DNA of 47,542 nucleotides from Falsiroseomonas sp. (GTDB lineage Bacteria; Pseudomonadota; Alphaproteobacteria; Acetobacterales; Acetobacteraceae), in contig NZ_JAUYTS010000071.1 in NCBI RefSeq assembly GCF_030695085.1, forward strand, positions 1-47,542, written 5' to 3'. Positions 1 to 7,891 of this stretch are shown one piece after another. The notes under the pieces were generated by a model, which made no database searches, was not told the DNA's origin, and saw nothing but the letters and a program-made list of their open reading frames with translations. Within the stretch, counting starts at the first letter, position 1, and the number at the start of each line of letters is the position of its first letter. The position numbers and the translations under genes were made by a program.

Positions 1-331
1 TCTCCACCTTCACGGATTGGCCGGCGGCATTGGTGTAGCTGCGGCTGGCCTGGGTCATGCCGCCGAAGATGGTGGCGGCGGCCTGGCTCGCGGCTTCCTC
101 CGCCGTCCAGCCCGTGGGCGGCTCCGGCAGCGCCTGCACCAGCCCATCCGCGGCACGCTGCTGGAGCAGTTGCGAGGCCTCGGCCAGCGCGGCGCGCGCG
201 CCGGCGATGTCCCCGGCGGCATAGGTCCGGCCGGCCTCGGTGATCGCGTCCTTGATCTCATCGGCTCGCGCGGCCGCCAGCGGGTTCAGCAGCAGCGAGG
301 CGAGGGCGGCGGCAAGCAGGGTTCGGCGCAT
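1..331 (-). CDS. Exported hypothetical protein, 3' end cut off by window edge
   Basis: Reading leftward from an ATG at 331, the frame stays open to the window edge, about 110 codons. The first ~23 residues form a typical signal peptide: Arg-Arg, a Leu/Ala-rich core, then an Ala-Arg-Ala cleavage region before DEIKDAITEAG. The mature part visible is Ala-rich and probably helical, with AAGDIAGARAALAEASQLL resembling a TPR-like or coiled helix pair, followed by GWTAEEAASQAAATIFGGM. I do not recognise the family; a periplasmic location is inferred from the signal. It is divergent from coaBC, with only 75 bp between the two starts, so both promoters must lie in that gap. The C-terminus is outside the window. 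Confidence 0.7.
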   Translation of the reverse strand, partial: MRRTLLAAALASLLLNPLAAARADEIKDAITEAGRTYAAGDIAGARAALAEASQLLQQRAADGLVQALPEPPTGWTAEEAASQAAATIFGGMTQASRSYTNAAGQSVKVE

Positions 332-406
332 GGGGTTCGGTCGCTCCGTGGTTGGGGGTCGCGCCGGGGGGTCGCCGGCCCGCCACGGCGAGTCTAGGCT
401 GGGCGC

Positions 407-1591
407 ATGGCCCAAATGCTTCTGATCGTTTCAGGCAGTGTCGCCGCCTATAAGGCGCTGGAGCTGGTGCGGCTGGCCCGCCGCGCCGGCCATGCGGTCA
501 CGCCCATCCTGACCGCCGGCGGCGCCCGCTTCGTGACGAAGGAGGCGCTGGCGGCGATCTCCGGCGCCCGGGTGCATGACGATCTCTGGGCGGCGGAGGC
601 CGAGATCGGCCATATCCGCCTGGCGCGTGCGCCGGATCTGGTGGTGGTGGCGCCGGCCTCGGCGGATCTGCTGGCGAAGATGGCGGCCGGGCTGGCGGAT
701 GATCTGGCGTCCACCGTGCTGCTGGCGACGCGGGCGAAGATTCTGGTGGCGCCGGCGATGAACCCGGCGATGTGGGCGCATCCGGCGACCATCGCCAATA
801 TGCGGACGCTGGCCTCCCGCGGCGTGGCCGTGGTGGGGCCGGAGGATGGGCCGATGGCGGAGCCGGAAAGCGGCCCTGGCCGGCTGGCCGAACCGCCGGA
901 GATCCTGGCGGCGATCGAGGCGCTTCTGGCCCATGGCCCGCTCGCCGGGCGGCATGTGGTGGTGACCAGCGGGCCGACGCAGGAAGCGATCGACCCGGTG
1001 CGCTACATCGCCAATCGCAGCAGCGGCAGGCAGGGGCATGCGATCGCCGCGGCACTCGCCGCGCTGGGCGCGCGCGTCACGCTGGTTTCCGGCCCGGTCG
1101 CGGTGCCGGACCCGGCCGGGGTGACGGTGGTACGGATCGAAAGCGCGCGGGACATGCTGGCGGCGGTCGAAGCCGCGCTGCCGGCGGATGCCGCAGTCTT
1201 CGCCGCCGCGGTGGCCGATTTCCGCCCGGCCGATGTCGGCGTGCAGAAAATCAAGAAGGTCCCCGGCGCGCCGCCGCCCGGCCTTTCGCTGACGCTGAAC
1301 CCGGACATCCTGGCCACCATCGCGCAGCGCCAGGTGCAGCGGCCGCGGCTGGTGGTGGGCTTTGCCGCGGAGACGGAAAACGTGGTGCCGCACGCGCAGG
1401 CCAAGCGCCAGCGCAAGGGCTGCGACTGGATCGTGGCGAATGACGTCTCGGGCGATGTAATGGGCGGCGCGGAGAACACCGTGCATCTGGTGACGGATGC
1501 GGGTGTGGAGAATTGGCCGCGCCTGCCGAAGGATGAGGTCGCGCGGCGGTTGGCGGCGCGGATTGCGGAGAGTCTTGCCAAGAATGACTGA
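407..1591 (+). CDS. coaBC: Bifunctional phosphopantothenoylcysteine decarboxylase / phosphopantothenate-cysteine ligase
   Basis: The cytosolic enzyme joins cysteine to 4'-phosphopantothenate using CTP (CoaB half) and decarboxylates the product to phosphopantetheine with FMN (CoaC half), two steps of coenzyme A synthesis. The 394 residues match the normal length of the fusion. The N-terminal flavoprotein half shows [13 protein letters not shown], the catalytic-type His69, the PASAD motif (83-87, usually PASAN) and PAMN (116-119). The CoaB half begins near residue 187 with [19 protein letters not shown] and NRSSGRQG, and has the conserved KIKK Lys stretch. Both halves look intact. The stop overlaps the dut start by 8 bp, so the two genes are probably translated together. 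An alternative ATG lies three codons downstream. Confidence 0.96.
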   Translation: MAQMLLIVSGSVAAYKALELVRLARRAGHAVTPILTAGGARFVTKEALAAISGARVHDDLWAAEAEIGHIRLARAPDLVVVAPASADLLAKMAAGLADDLASTVLLATRAKILVAPAMNPAMWAHPATIANMRTLASRGVAVVGPEDGPMAEPESGPGRLAEPPEILAAIEALLAHGPLAGRHVVVTSGPTQEAIDPVRYIANRSSGRQGHAIAAALAALGARVTLVSGPVAVPDPAGVTVVRIESARDMLAAVEAALPADAAVFAAAVADFRPADVGVQKIKKVPGAPPPGLSLTLNPDILATIAQRQVQRPRLVVGFAAETENVVPHAQAKRQRKGCDWIVANDVSGDVMGGAENTVHLVTDAGVENWPRLPKDEVARRLAARIAESLAKND

Positions 1592-2039
1592 GATGATGGT
1601 CGAAATCCTGGTCACCCGCCTGCCCCATGCCGAGGGCCTGCCCCTGCCCGCCTATGCCACGCCCGGCGCCGCCGGGATGGATCTGCTGGCGGCCGTCACC
1701 GCGCCGCTGGTGATCGCGCCCGGCGCGCGCGTGCTGGTGCCGACGGGGCTGTGCATCGCGCTGCCGCCCGACCATGAATTGCAGGTACGGCCGCGCTCCG
1801 GCCTGGCACTGAAACACGGCATCACCCTGCCCAATTCGCCGGGCACGGTGGATGAAGACTATCGCGGCGAATTGCAGGTGATCGTGATGAACGCGGGCAG
1901 CGAGCCCTTCACCGTGGAGCGCGGCATGCGGATCGCGCAGGCGGTGGTGGCCCCGGTGGTGCGCGCCCGCTTCCGGGAGGTGGCGGTGCTGCCGGAGACG
2001 GCGCGCGGTGCCGGCGGATTCGGCTCCACCGGCACCTGA
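1584..2039 (+). CDS. dut: Deoxyuridine 5'-triphosphate nucleotidohydrolase (dUTPase)
   Basis: Hydrolyses dUTP to dUMP and pyrophosphate, keeping uracil out of DNA and feeding thymidylate synthesis. The 151-residue product is the usual size for the trimeric enzyme. Motif 1 is AAGMDLLAA, motif 2 [11 protein letters not shown], motif 3 [11 protein letters not shown] with the catalytic Asp and the Tyr/Arg of the uracil pocket, and motif 5 is the C-terminal Gly-rich [11 protein letters not shown] chose ATG 1584, which overlaps coaBC by 8 bp; two further in-frame ATGs at 1593 and 1596 would remove three or four residues. A coaBC-dut pair is common in proteobacteria. The gene ends 8 bp before the convergent DoxX gene. 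Confidence 0.96.
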   Translation: MTEMMVEILVTRLPHAEGLPLPAYATPGAAGMDLLAAVTAPLVIAPGARVLVPTGLCIALPPDHELQVRPRSGLALKHGITLPNSPGTVDEDYRGELQVIVMNAGSEPFTVERGMRIAQAVVAPVVRARFREVAVLPETARGAGGFGSTGT

Positions 2040-2047
2040 GCGAGGCG

Positions 2048-2485
2048 TCAGGCCCGCGCCGCCACGCTCTCACGCCCCAGCAGCCGGTTCACATCCACCG
2101 CATGCGCCCCGGCACCGAGGCCCGCCTGCACCAACAGCAGCACGGTCCAGAAGGCCGGGAATTCCCAGCCGCCGCCCGGCGCGCTGAACAGCCAGGGGTT
2201 GCCCAGATGCTGGATCGTGGCGCCGATCATGATCGGCAGCAGCAGCAGGCTCACCGGCCGCACCCAGATGCCAAGGATCAGCGCGATGCCGGCCAGCGTC
2301 TCCGCCACCGCCACCACGGCGCCCAGCACGGGCGGGTAACCGAGCGAGCCGAAGAATCCCATCGTGCCTGCGAAGCCGAAGGTCATGATCTTCAGCAGCA
2401 GGCCATGGGCCAGGAACAGGACGCCCATGCTCACGCGCAGCAGCAGCGCGGCATAGGGGGTGGTGGTGCGGGGGTCGAGGTTCAT
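2048..2485 (-). CDS. DoxX family inner-membrane protein
   Basis: A 145-residue protein with about four predicted membrane helices: residues ~12-33 (LLLRVSMGVLFLAHGLLL), ~50-72, ~76-95 and ~105-128. The pattern LLLRVxxGxLFLxHG is characteristic of DoxX (PF07681). DoxX proteins are small membrane proteins linked in different bacteria to quinone oxidation or redox stress; the role here is unknown. The gene is divergent from a LysR-type regulator, the two starts being about 150 bp apart with a regulator-like dyad between them, so the LysR protein probably controls it. The ATG at 2485 follows a purine-rich stretch. It converges on dut with 8 bp between the stops. Confidence 0.88.
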   Translation of the reverse strand: MNLDPRTTTPYAALLLRVSMGVLFLAHGLLLKIMTFGFAGTMGFFGSLGYPPVLGAVVAVAETLAGIALILGIWVRPVSLLLLPIMIGATIQHLGNPWLFSAPGGGWEFPAFWTVLLLVQAGLGAGAHAVDVNRLLGRESVAARA

Positions 2486-2582
2486 ATCCGTGGCTCCGTC
2501 TGGAAGGGGCGCGGTTCGCGCCCGGTGTGGCGCGGTTATGGGCGCGCGGCACCGCTCGCTTCCAACACGGGGATGGAACAGC

Positions 2583-2605
2583 CATCATCACGACCACAAA
2601 TGATG
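2583..2605. promoter_or_regulatory. LysR-type operator candidate (T-N11-A dyad)
   Basis: CATCAT, 11 bp, then ATGATG: a perfect 6-bp inverted repeat in the spacing of the LysR-family recognition site (T at 2588, A at 2600). It lies 32 bp before the TTG start of the adjacent LysR gene and about 100 bp from the divergent DoxX start, where an autoregulatory and target-gene site is expected. Binding is inferred, not shown. Confidence 0.6.
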
Positions 2606-2636
2606 CGCAGCTGTTCGCATCCGGGATGCCCCGACC

Positions 2637-3569
2637 TTGGCCGACCTCCAGACCCTCGACCTCAATCTGCTGCGCGTCTTCGATGCGGTGGCGCGTGAGC
2701 GCCATGTGACGCATGCGGCGGAGAAGCTGAACCTGTCGCAGCCCGCCGTCTCCAACGCGCTCGCCCGGCTGCGCACCGCGCTGAATGACGAGCTGTTCCT
2801 GCGCCGCCCCGGCGGGGTGGAGCCCACCGCGCTCGCCCTGTCGCTCGCCGGCCCGGTGGCGGAGGTGCTGGACCGGCTGCGGACCACGCTGGCCGACCAC
2901 GCGCCCTTCGACCCGGCGACCACGGACCGCGTCTTCACCGTGGCGCTGTCCGAATATGCCGAGAGCGTGCTGGTGCCGCCCCTGCTGGAACAGATGCACC
3001 AGGAAGCCCCGCGCGCCCTGCTCGCCGTGCGTCATGCCGACCGCACCAATGCGCTGGACCTGCTGACGCAGGGGGAGGCCGAGCTGGCCGTGGCGGTGCT
3101 GCCGGACCCGCCGGCGCTGTTCACCCGCGTCCGCCTGCTGCCGGAGAACTTTTTGACACTTGTCCGCGCGGGGCATCCCCTGGCGGAGGGGCCGCTGACG
3201 CTGGAACGCTTCACCGCCTTCCCGCATCTGCTGCACTCACCCAACGGGTCGCGCGACGGCGCGCTGGACGGGCCATTGCGGGAGGCGGGGTTTCCCCGCC
3301 GGCTCGGCGCCGTGGTCGCCCATCTCGGCGCGGTGCCGGAGATTCTGGCGCGGACGGATATGGTGATGTCGCTCTCGGCGCGCCTGGCGCAGCGCATGGC
3401 GGAAACCTACGGCCTGGCGCTGCGGCCCTGCCCGGTGGAGTTCAAGCACACCCGACTTTCGCTGATTTTCCATCGCCGCTTCGAGGCCGATCCCGGCCAT
3501 GCCTGGCTGCGCCGCGCGCTGCTGTCGGTGGCGCGGGAGGTGGGGCCGGTGCCGGGCGTGGGTGCCTGA
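2637..3569 (+). CDS. LysR family transcriptional regulator
   Basis: A 310-residue regulator with the standard LysR layout. The N-terminal winged helix-turn-helix occupies about residues 6-65 (LDLNLLRVFDAVARERHVTHAAEKL, NLSQPAVSNALARLR), followed by a linker helix and a periplasmic-binding-like effector domain to the end. The LNLLRVFDAV and LSQPAVSNAL sequences are of the NodD/NahR/PcpR subgroup, which often responds to aromatic compounds or xenobiotics. The start is taken as TTG 2637 because the next upstream in-frame codons reach a stop at 2601 without an ATG or GTG, and the protein begins at the position expected for the family. It is divergent from the DoxX gene, its likely target. Confidence 0.9.
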   Translation: MADLQTLDLNLLRVFDAVARERHVTHAAEKLNLSQPAVSNALARLRTALNDELFLRRPGGVEPTALALSLAGPVAEVLDRLRTTLADHAPFDPATTDRVFTVALSEYAESVLVPPLLEQMHQEAPRALLAVRHADRTNALDLLTQGEAELAVAVLPDPPALFTRVRLLPENFLTLVRAGHPLAEGPLTLERFTAFPHLLHSPNGSRDGALDGPLREAGFPRRLGAVVAHLGAVPEILARTDMVMSLSARLAQRMAETYGLALRPCPVEFKHTRLSLIFHRRFEADPGHAWLRRALLSVAREVGPVPGVGA

Positions 3570-3638
3570 GACGAATCAAGGACTTCGCGTGCAGGATTTA
3601 CGTTCCCCGGCAAGGGTTTTGCGCTAAGCCTGCCGCCG

Positions 3639-5543
3639 ATGGCCCGCACCGCCCGCCCCCGCACCCGCTCCGCCGCCCCGCGCGCCAGGCCCGTCGCCCC
3701 GCTGGCCGCCCCCCTGACCACGCCGGCGCAGCGCCGGGCCGGGCGCCGGGCCTGGTTCTGGCTGCGGCTGCTGGTGCTGGTCTCGGTCTGGGGCAGCCTG
3801 GCCGTGGCCGCGGTGCTGCTGCTGCTGGTCTGGGACCTGCCGCGCACCGACCTGGCGCTGAGCCAGACACGCCGAGCCGGGGTGACGCTGGAGGCGGCGA
3901 ATGGCGCCGTCATCGCCACATCGGGCGATGTGCATGGCGAGATCGTCCGCCTGCCGGCGCTGCCGGCGCATCTGCCCGCGGCGCTGCTGGCGATCGAGGA
4001 CCGGCGCTTCCGCCAGCATTGGGGGCTGGACCCGATCGGCATCGCGCGCGCGGCCTGGGTCAACTGGTCATCAGGCCAGATCGCACAGGGCGGCTCCACC
4101 CTGACGCAGCAGTTGGCGAAAAACCTGTTCCTGACGCCGGAGCGCAGCTTCCGGCGCAAGGCGCAGGAAGCCGTCATGGCGCTCTGGCTGGAATGGCACT
4201 TCAGCAAGGACGAATTGCTGGAGATCTACCTGAACCGCGTCTATCTCGGCGCCGGCGCCTTTGGCGTGGATGCGGCCGCGCGGCTGTATTTCGGCATCCC
4301 CGCCACACGGCTGAACCTGTGGCAATCCGCCGTGCTGATGGGCCTGCCCAAGGCGCCATCCCGGCTCAACCCGCGCACCGCGCCGGAAGCCGCGGCGGGC
4401 CGGGCGGCGGAGGTGCTGGGGGCGATGGTGGAGACGGGCTTCATCACGCAGAGCCAGGCGACGCTCGCGGCGGAAAGCATCCGCATCACGCCGCGTCCCT
4501 CCCGCGATTCCGGCTGGTTCGCGGATTGGGTGCTGGATGACCTCGGCACGCGTTTCCCGGGCAATGCGGATCTGGTTCTGCGCACCTCGCTCGACCTGCG
4601 CATCCAGGCGGTGGTGGAGGCGCGGCTGGAGGCGCTGCTGGCCGGCCCCGGCGCGCGGGCCGGTGTCGGCCAGGGGGCGGTGGTGGTGATGCAGGCGGAA
4701 ACCGGCCAGGTGCGCGCCATGGCGGGCGGGCGGGATTATCGCCGCAGCCAGTTCAACCGCGCGACGCAGGCCCGCCGGCAGCCCGGCTCCGCCTTCAAGC
4801 CCTTCGTCTTCCTCACCGCGCTGGAAGCCGGGATGGCGCCGGGGGACAGCGTGGCGGATGGGCCGGTCAATCTCGGCGGCTGGCGTCCGGGCAACGGGGC
4901 GTGGCGCAGCCAGGGCCAGATCACGCTGGAGGAAGCGCTGACCCATTCGGTGAACACCGCGGCGGTGCGGGTGCTGGCGCGCGGCGGCGGGGCGCGGGCG
5001 GCCAATGACACGGCGCAGCGCTTCGGCCTGCCCGGCCCCTTCCCGCGCGATGCCACGCTGGCGCTCGGCACCGGGGAGGTGACGCTGCTCGACCTGGTCG
5101 CGGCCTATGCGCCCTTCGCCAATGGCGGCTTGCTGCCGGAGGCGCGCGGCGTGGTCTCCGCGCGGGCCGATGGCCAGCCGGTGCCGGCCGGGCGGCCAAC
5201 CCTGCTGCGGGTGACCACGCCCGACCATGCGGCGGCGATGCGGCGGATGCTGGAATCGGTGGTGACGCGCGGCAGCGGCCGCGCCGCGCAGCCGCCGGGC
5301 GGCCGCCAGGTGGCGGGCAAGACCGGCACGACGCAGGATTTCCGCGACGCCTGGTTCGTCGGCTTCACCGCCGCCCCGCCCGGCCATGGCGGCGGCACGC
5401 TGGTGGCGGGCATCTGGCTCGGCAATGATGATGCGACGCCGATGGCCGATGTGCGCGGCGGCACCCTGCCCGCGCGGCTGTTCCGCGACATCCTCGAATC
5501 CCTGGCCCAGCCCGCACCGGGCGCGGCCTCCCTGTCCCGATGA
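3639..5543 (+). CDS. Class A penicillin-binding protein (PBP1A-type transglycosylase/transpeptidase)
   Basis: Polymerises and cross-links peptidoglycan at the outer face of the inner membrane. The 634 residues contain a basic, Pro/Ala-rich cytoplasmic tail, one membrane anchor (~39-65), then a GT51 transglycosylase domain: EDRRFRQHWG with catalytic Glu120, GGSTLTQQLAKN (151-162) and the RKAQEAVMALWLE helix. The transpeptidase domain carries Ser384-x-x-Lys387 in PGSAFKP, Ser437-Val-Asn439, and Lys561-Thr-Gly in AGKTGTTQDFRDAW. All catalytic motifs are present, so both activities are expected. It is shorter than E. coli PBP1A (about 850 residues), lacking the extra OB-type insertion, and resembles PbpC-like or compact alphaproteobacterial forms. 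Its stop overlaps the next start (ATGA). Confidence 0.95.
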   Translation: MARTARPRTRSAAPRARPVAPLAAPLTTPAQRRAGRRAWFWLRLLVLVSVWGSLAVAAVLLLLVWDLPRTDLALSQTRRAGVTLEAANGAVIATSGDVHGEIVRLPALPAHLPAALLAIEDRRFRQHWGLDPIGIARAAWVNWSSGQIAQGGSTLTQQLAKNLFLTPERSFRRKAQEAVMALWLEWHFSKDELLEIYLNRVYLGAGAFGVDAAARLYFGIPATRLNLWQSAVLMGLPKAPSRLNPRTAPEAAAGRAAEVLGAMVETGFITQSQATLAAESIRITPRPSRDSGWFADWVLDDLGTRFPGNADLVLRTSLDLRIQAVVEARLEALLAGPGARAGVGQGAVVVMQAETGQVRAMAGGRDYRRSQFNRATQARRQPGSAFKPFVFLTALEAGMAPGDSVADGPVNLGGWRPGNGAWRSQGQITLEEALTHSVNTAAVRVLARGGGARAANDTAQRFGLPGPFPRDATLALGTGEVTLLDLVAAYAPFANGGLLPEARGVVSARADGQPVPAGRPTLLRVTTPDHAAAMRRMLESVVTRGSGRAAQPPGGRQVAGKTGTTQDFRDAWFVGFTAAPPGHGGGTLVAGIWLGNDDATPMADVRGGTLPARLFRDILESLAQPAPGAASLSR

Positions 5544-6184
5544 AGGAGAGTCCTGGCTTGGCGGATGACCTGAACACCTCCCCATCCGCGGATCCAGCGC
5601 AGGCTGGGCTTGAGCGCCTGGACCGTCTGCGCCGCGTGGCGCCCGCGCTGCAGCACGACATCAACAACGCCATGATGGTGCTGGCCGCGAATCTGGACCT
5701 TCTGGCCCGCAGCGCGGGGGAGCCCGGCAGCGCGGGACGACGCCAGCTCGACCGCGCCGTGCAGGCCAGCCGGCGGATGGATGAGGCGATGCGCGGCTTC
5801 CTCGACTATGCGCGGCGGGAGGTGGCGGAGCCGGTGGAGGTCTCGCCCGCCACCGTGCTGCAACAGGTGCTGCCGCTGCTGCGGGTGGCGCTCGGCGCGC
5901 GGCTGGGGGCGGAGCTGACGGCGCCGGAGCGGGTGGCGGCGGTGCGGCTGGATCGCGCGGCGCTGGAGATGGCGCTGCTGGCCGTGGCGCAGGATGCCGT
6001 CGGCCGCATCCCGCAAGGCAGCCGCCTGCTGGCGGAGGTGCGGGAGGTGGCGAGCGAGGTGGAGCTGGAACTCACCCTGCCGCAAGGCCCCGGCGCGGCA
6101 CCGCTGGCGCTGCTGCGTGGCTGCTGCGCCCGGCTGGAGCTGCGGCCGGATGGCTGCGTGCTGGCCTGGCGGAAGGAGAGATAG
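5540..6184 (+). CDS. Degenerate histidine-kinase-like protein (HisKA/DHp-type helix pair)
   Basis: A 214-residue soluble protein translationally coupled to the penicillin-binding protein gene by a 4-bp overlap. Residues ~30-95 form two long helices with an H-box-like PALQHDINNAMMVLAANLDLL, placing His39-Asp40 where a histidine kinase carries its phospho-accepting His. The second half (~100-214) has the length of a reduced HATPase domain, but I see no N-box Asn, no DxGxG and no G-box, so ATP binding is doubtful. This arrangement recalls histidine phosphotransferases such as ChpT, or non-catalytic kinase relatives. It could pass phosphate or bind a kinase, perhaps linking cell-wall synthesis to signalling; that function is speculation from position. 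Confidence 0.6.
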   Translation: MKESPGLADDLNTSPSADPAQAGLERLDRLRRVAPALQHDINNAMMVLAANLDLLARSAGEPGSAGRRQLDRAVQASRRMDEAMRGFLDYARREVAEPVEVSPATVLQQVLPLLRVALGARLGAELTAPERVAAVRLDRAALEMALLAVAQDAVGRIPQGSRLLAEVREVASEVELELTLPQGPGAAPLALLRGCCARLELRPDGCVLAWRKER

Positions 6185-6208
6185 GCTCGCGGCCAGGCGC
6201 CGTGACCT

Positions 6209-6463
6209 TCAGGCAGGGCAGCGCATCGTGACGCCGTAGGAGACGCCGCCGGGGGCGTTGACGCTGGTATTGCGGATCGTCCCGGTGATGGGCCGCAGGA
6301 CGCTGGTCGCGGTCACGCAGAACAGGCTGCCCTCGGAGTTGGGCAGAACCCCGGCAATGGCCGAGTTCAGCGTGACGATCCGGGCCTGGGCGACGACGCC
6401 GCCGAGGATGAAGCCACCTGCGATGAAGCCGGCGGCAAAGATTGCGATGGGGGATGCGGACAT
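6209..6463 (-). CDS. Small exported or membrane-anchored hypothetical protein
   Basis: An 84-residue product. The ATG at 6463 is chosen because a good ribosome-binding site (GGAGAGG) sits about 8 bases upstream; a longer in-frame reading from 6577 starts in non-coding-looking sequence. Residues ~5-26 (IAIFAAGFIAGGFILGGVV) form one Gly-rich membrane segment or uncleaved signal; the rest (VTLNSAIAGVLP, TATSVLRPITGTI, GGVSYGVTMRC) is Thr/Ser-rich and looks like beta structure, with two Cys near residues 50 and 82 that could pair in the periplasm. I do not recognise the family. It is convergent with the HisKA-like gene (25 bp apart) and stands alone. Confidence 0.65.
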   Translation of the reverse strand: MSASPIAIFAAGFIAGGFILGGVVAQARIVTLNSAIAGVLPNSEGSLFCVTATSVLRPITGTIRNTSVNAPGGVSYGVTMRCPA

Positions 6464-6528
6464 GGTGGGGCCTCTCCTTCGATGCGAAACTATGCCGCCA
6501 TCGAATCGGACCCGGCAATGCGACCAGT

Positions 6529-6547
6529 GCCTATCTTCCCGATAGGC
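6529..6547. other. Perfect 7-bp hairpin upstream of the 84-residue gene
   Basis: GCCTATC, 5-base loop TTCCC, GATAGGC. It is 66-84 bp upstream of the start at 6463 and is AT-richer than its surroundings. It could be part of a promoter/operator or a structured 5' leader; the lack of a T-run argues against a classical terminator. Confidence 0.4.
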
Positions 6548-6568
6548 GCCAGCGATCCCGGCGGCCCG

Positions 6569-6591
6569 AGCGGCCACGCGGAAGGGCCGCT
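6569..6591 (-). terminator. GC-rich hairpin just after the NUDIX gene, candidate terminator
   Basis: AGCGGCC / GGCCGCT, a 7-bp perfect stem with a 9-base loop, begins 5 bp beyond the NUDIX stop on the minus strand. No T-run follows, as is common in very GC-rich genomes. It would end the minus-strand yggT-to-NUDIX gene series. Confidence 0.45.
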
Positions 6592-6595
6592 GGTA

Positions 6596-7147
6596 TCAGA
6601 TCAGCCCCTTCAGGCGCAGCAGGCCGAAGCTGGCGACGGAGGTGGCATCCCGGATCTCGCCGGCCAGCAGCATGGCTTCCAGCTCAGCCAGCGTCACCGC
6701 GCGGGTGACCAGGTCCTGCTCCTCCACCTCCGGCCTCGCCGCCCCCTGGCTCAGGCCGCGCGCCAGGAAGATGTCGTAGCCCTGGCGCATGGTGCCCTGG
6801 GCCAGGTTCAGGAAGCCGCCATGCTGCCATTCGGCGGCGGTGAGGCCGGTTTCCTCCAGCAATTCGTGGCGCGCGGCCTCCAGCGGGTCCGTGCCCGGCG
6901 GGCCCCAGATGCCCTGGACGAATTCCCAGTGCCGCCGCCCCACCGGGTAGCGGAATTGCTGGACGAGCTGAACCGAGCCATCCGTATGCACCGGCACCAC
7001 GGTGACGAAATCCGTCTTCTCCACCACGCCATAGATGCCGGTGGAGCCGTCGCGGCGCCGCACCTGATCCTCCCGCACCGTCATCCAGGCGTTGCGGTAG
7101 ACCTCGCGGCTGGCCAGCGTCTCGATATCCGGGCTTGTGTCAGGCAA
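6596..7147 (-). CDS. NUDIX hydrolase, ADP-ribose pyrophosphatase-like
   Basis: A 183-residue cytosolic NUDIX-fold hydrolase of nucleoside diphosphate derivatives (ADP-ribose, NDP-sugars or similar). Conserved lead-in features include VVEKTDFVTVVPVHTDGSV and VQQFRYPVGRRHWEFVQG. The NUDIX box is a variant: LEAARHELLEETGLTAAEW keeps the metal-binding Glu-Glu, but the usual Arg before Glu is His, and the first Glu of the consensus is not in place; related proteins with Gly at that position exist. The start is taken as TTG 7147, overlapping the end of the PaiB-like gene by 8 bp, since no ATG lies close upstream in frame; an internal ATG (AWMTVRE) would cut into the fold. Substrate unknown. Confidence 0.88.
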   Translation of the reverse strand: MPDTSPDIETLASREVYRNAWMTVREDQVRRRDGSTGIYGVVEKTDFVTVVPVHTDGSVQLVQQFRYPVGRRHWEFVQGIWGPPGTDPLEAARHELLEETGLTAAEWQHGGFLNLAQGTMRQGYDIFLARGLSQGAARPEVEEQDLVTRAVTLAELEAMLLAGEIRDATSVASFGLLRLKGLI

Positions 7148-7754
7148 TGCCGTTGGCCTCGCGCAATGCGGCAGCCGCCGCGTGTTCCCCGCGCGCATCG
7201 AGCGCGGCGGCGACGGCGGTTCGATCCGCCTGCGGCCGATTCTGGCTCTGCTTCCGCTTGCCCGTCCAGTGCCGCACCGTGAGGGTGACGCCGACCAGCG
7301 CCTTGAACATGCCGTCCATGTATTTCGGCGGCTGCGCGTCCATGTCGAAGCCGGGGGTGGGCTCATAGGCCGCGGCCATGGCGCGCATCTGCTCGGCGAT
7401 CTCGGCCGGGTCCTCCACCAGCGTGGCGATCCCCTCGGCCTGCACCACGTCGTAGTTCCAGGTCGGCACGCTGGGGTGCTGGCCATACCAGGTGGGGGAG
7501 ATATAGGCGTGCACGCCGCGAAACACCGCCACGGCCTCAGCCCCCGCCCCGGCAAAGGCCTGCCAATGCGGGTTGGCGCGGGCCAGGTGGCAGACCAGCC
7601 GGGCGGGTTCGTCGCCCTGCGGGCGGACCAGATGGAAGGGCAGATGGCTGACCATCAGCGGCGCGGCGCTGACCAGCATGCCGAAATCATGCCGTTCGAC
7701 ATGGCCGAAGATCCAGGCCGGGTCGTCCACCCGGAAGGCGGCTGGCGTGTACAT
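7140..7754 (-). CDS. PaiB-like FMN-binding protein
   Basis: A 204-residue protein of the FMN_bind_2 family (PF04299), whose prototype PaiB is described in Bacillus as a negative regulator of sporulation and degradative enzymes. Family features visible are MYTPAAFRVDD at the N-terminus, HLPFHL, ARANPHWQAF, VFRGVHAYISPTWY and the VPTWNYDVVQAEG segment. The fold is a split-barrel flavin-binding domain, so a flavin- or haem-binding stress role is at least as likely as DNA binding. It lies in a minus-strand series and shares an 8-bp overlap with the NUDIX gene, suggesting co-expression. The start is ATG 7754, with an AGGA-type ribosome site. Confidence 0.9.
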   Translation of the reverse strand: MYTPAAFRVDDPAWIFGHVERHDFGMLVSAAPLMVSHLPFHLVRPQGDEPARLVCHLARANPHWQAFAGAGAEAVAVFRGVHAYISPTWYGQHPSVPTWNYDVVQAEGIATLVEDPAEIAEQMRAMAAAYEPTPGFDMDAQPPKYMDGMFKALVGVTLTVRHWTGKRKQSQNRPQADRTAVAAALDARGEHAAAAALREANGIA

Positions 7755-7891
7755 GGGGATATCCTGTGGGCAAACGGGCGTGTCGGCCAGATGGCCGGGC
7801 GGAGCTCAGGAACCGATGGGTGCTCGTCGTCGCGCTTGCATGCCGGCATCATGCCCCGGCGAGGCCGCGGCGGCATTGCGTTTTCGCGGGA

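Noticed and set aside
4071..5585. Long open frame (504 codons) on the minus strand
   Set aside because: Antisense to the penicillin-binding protein, low-complexity product, no motif.
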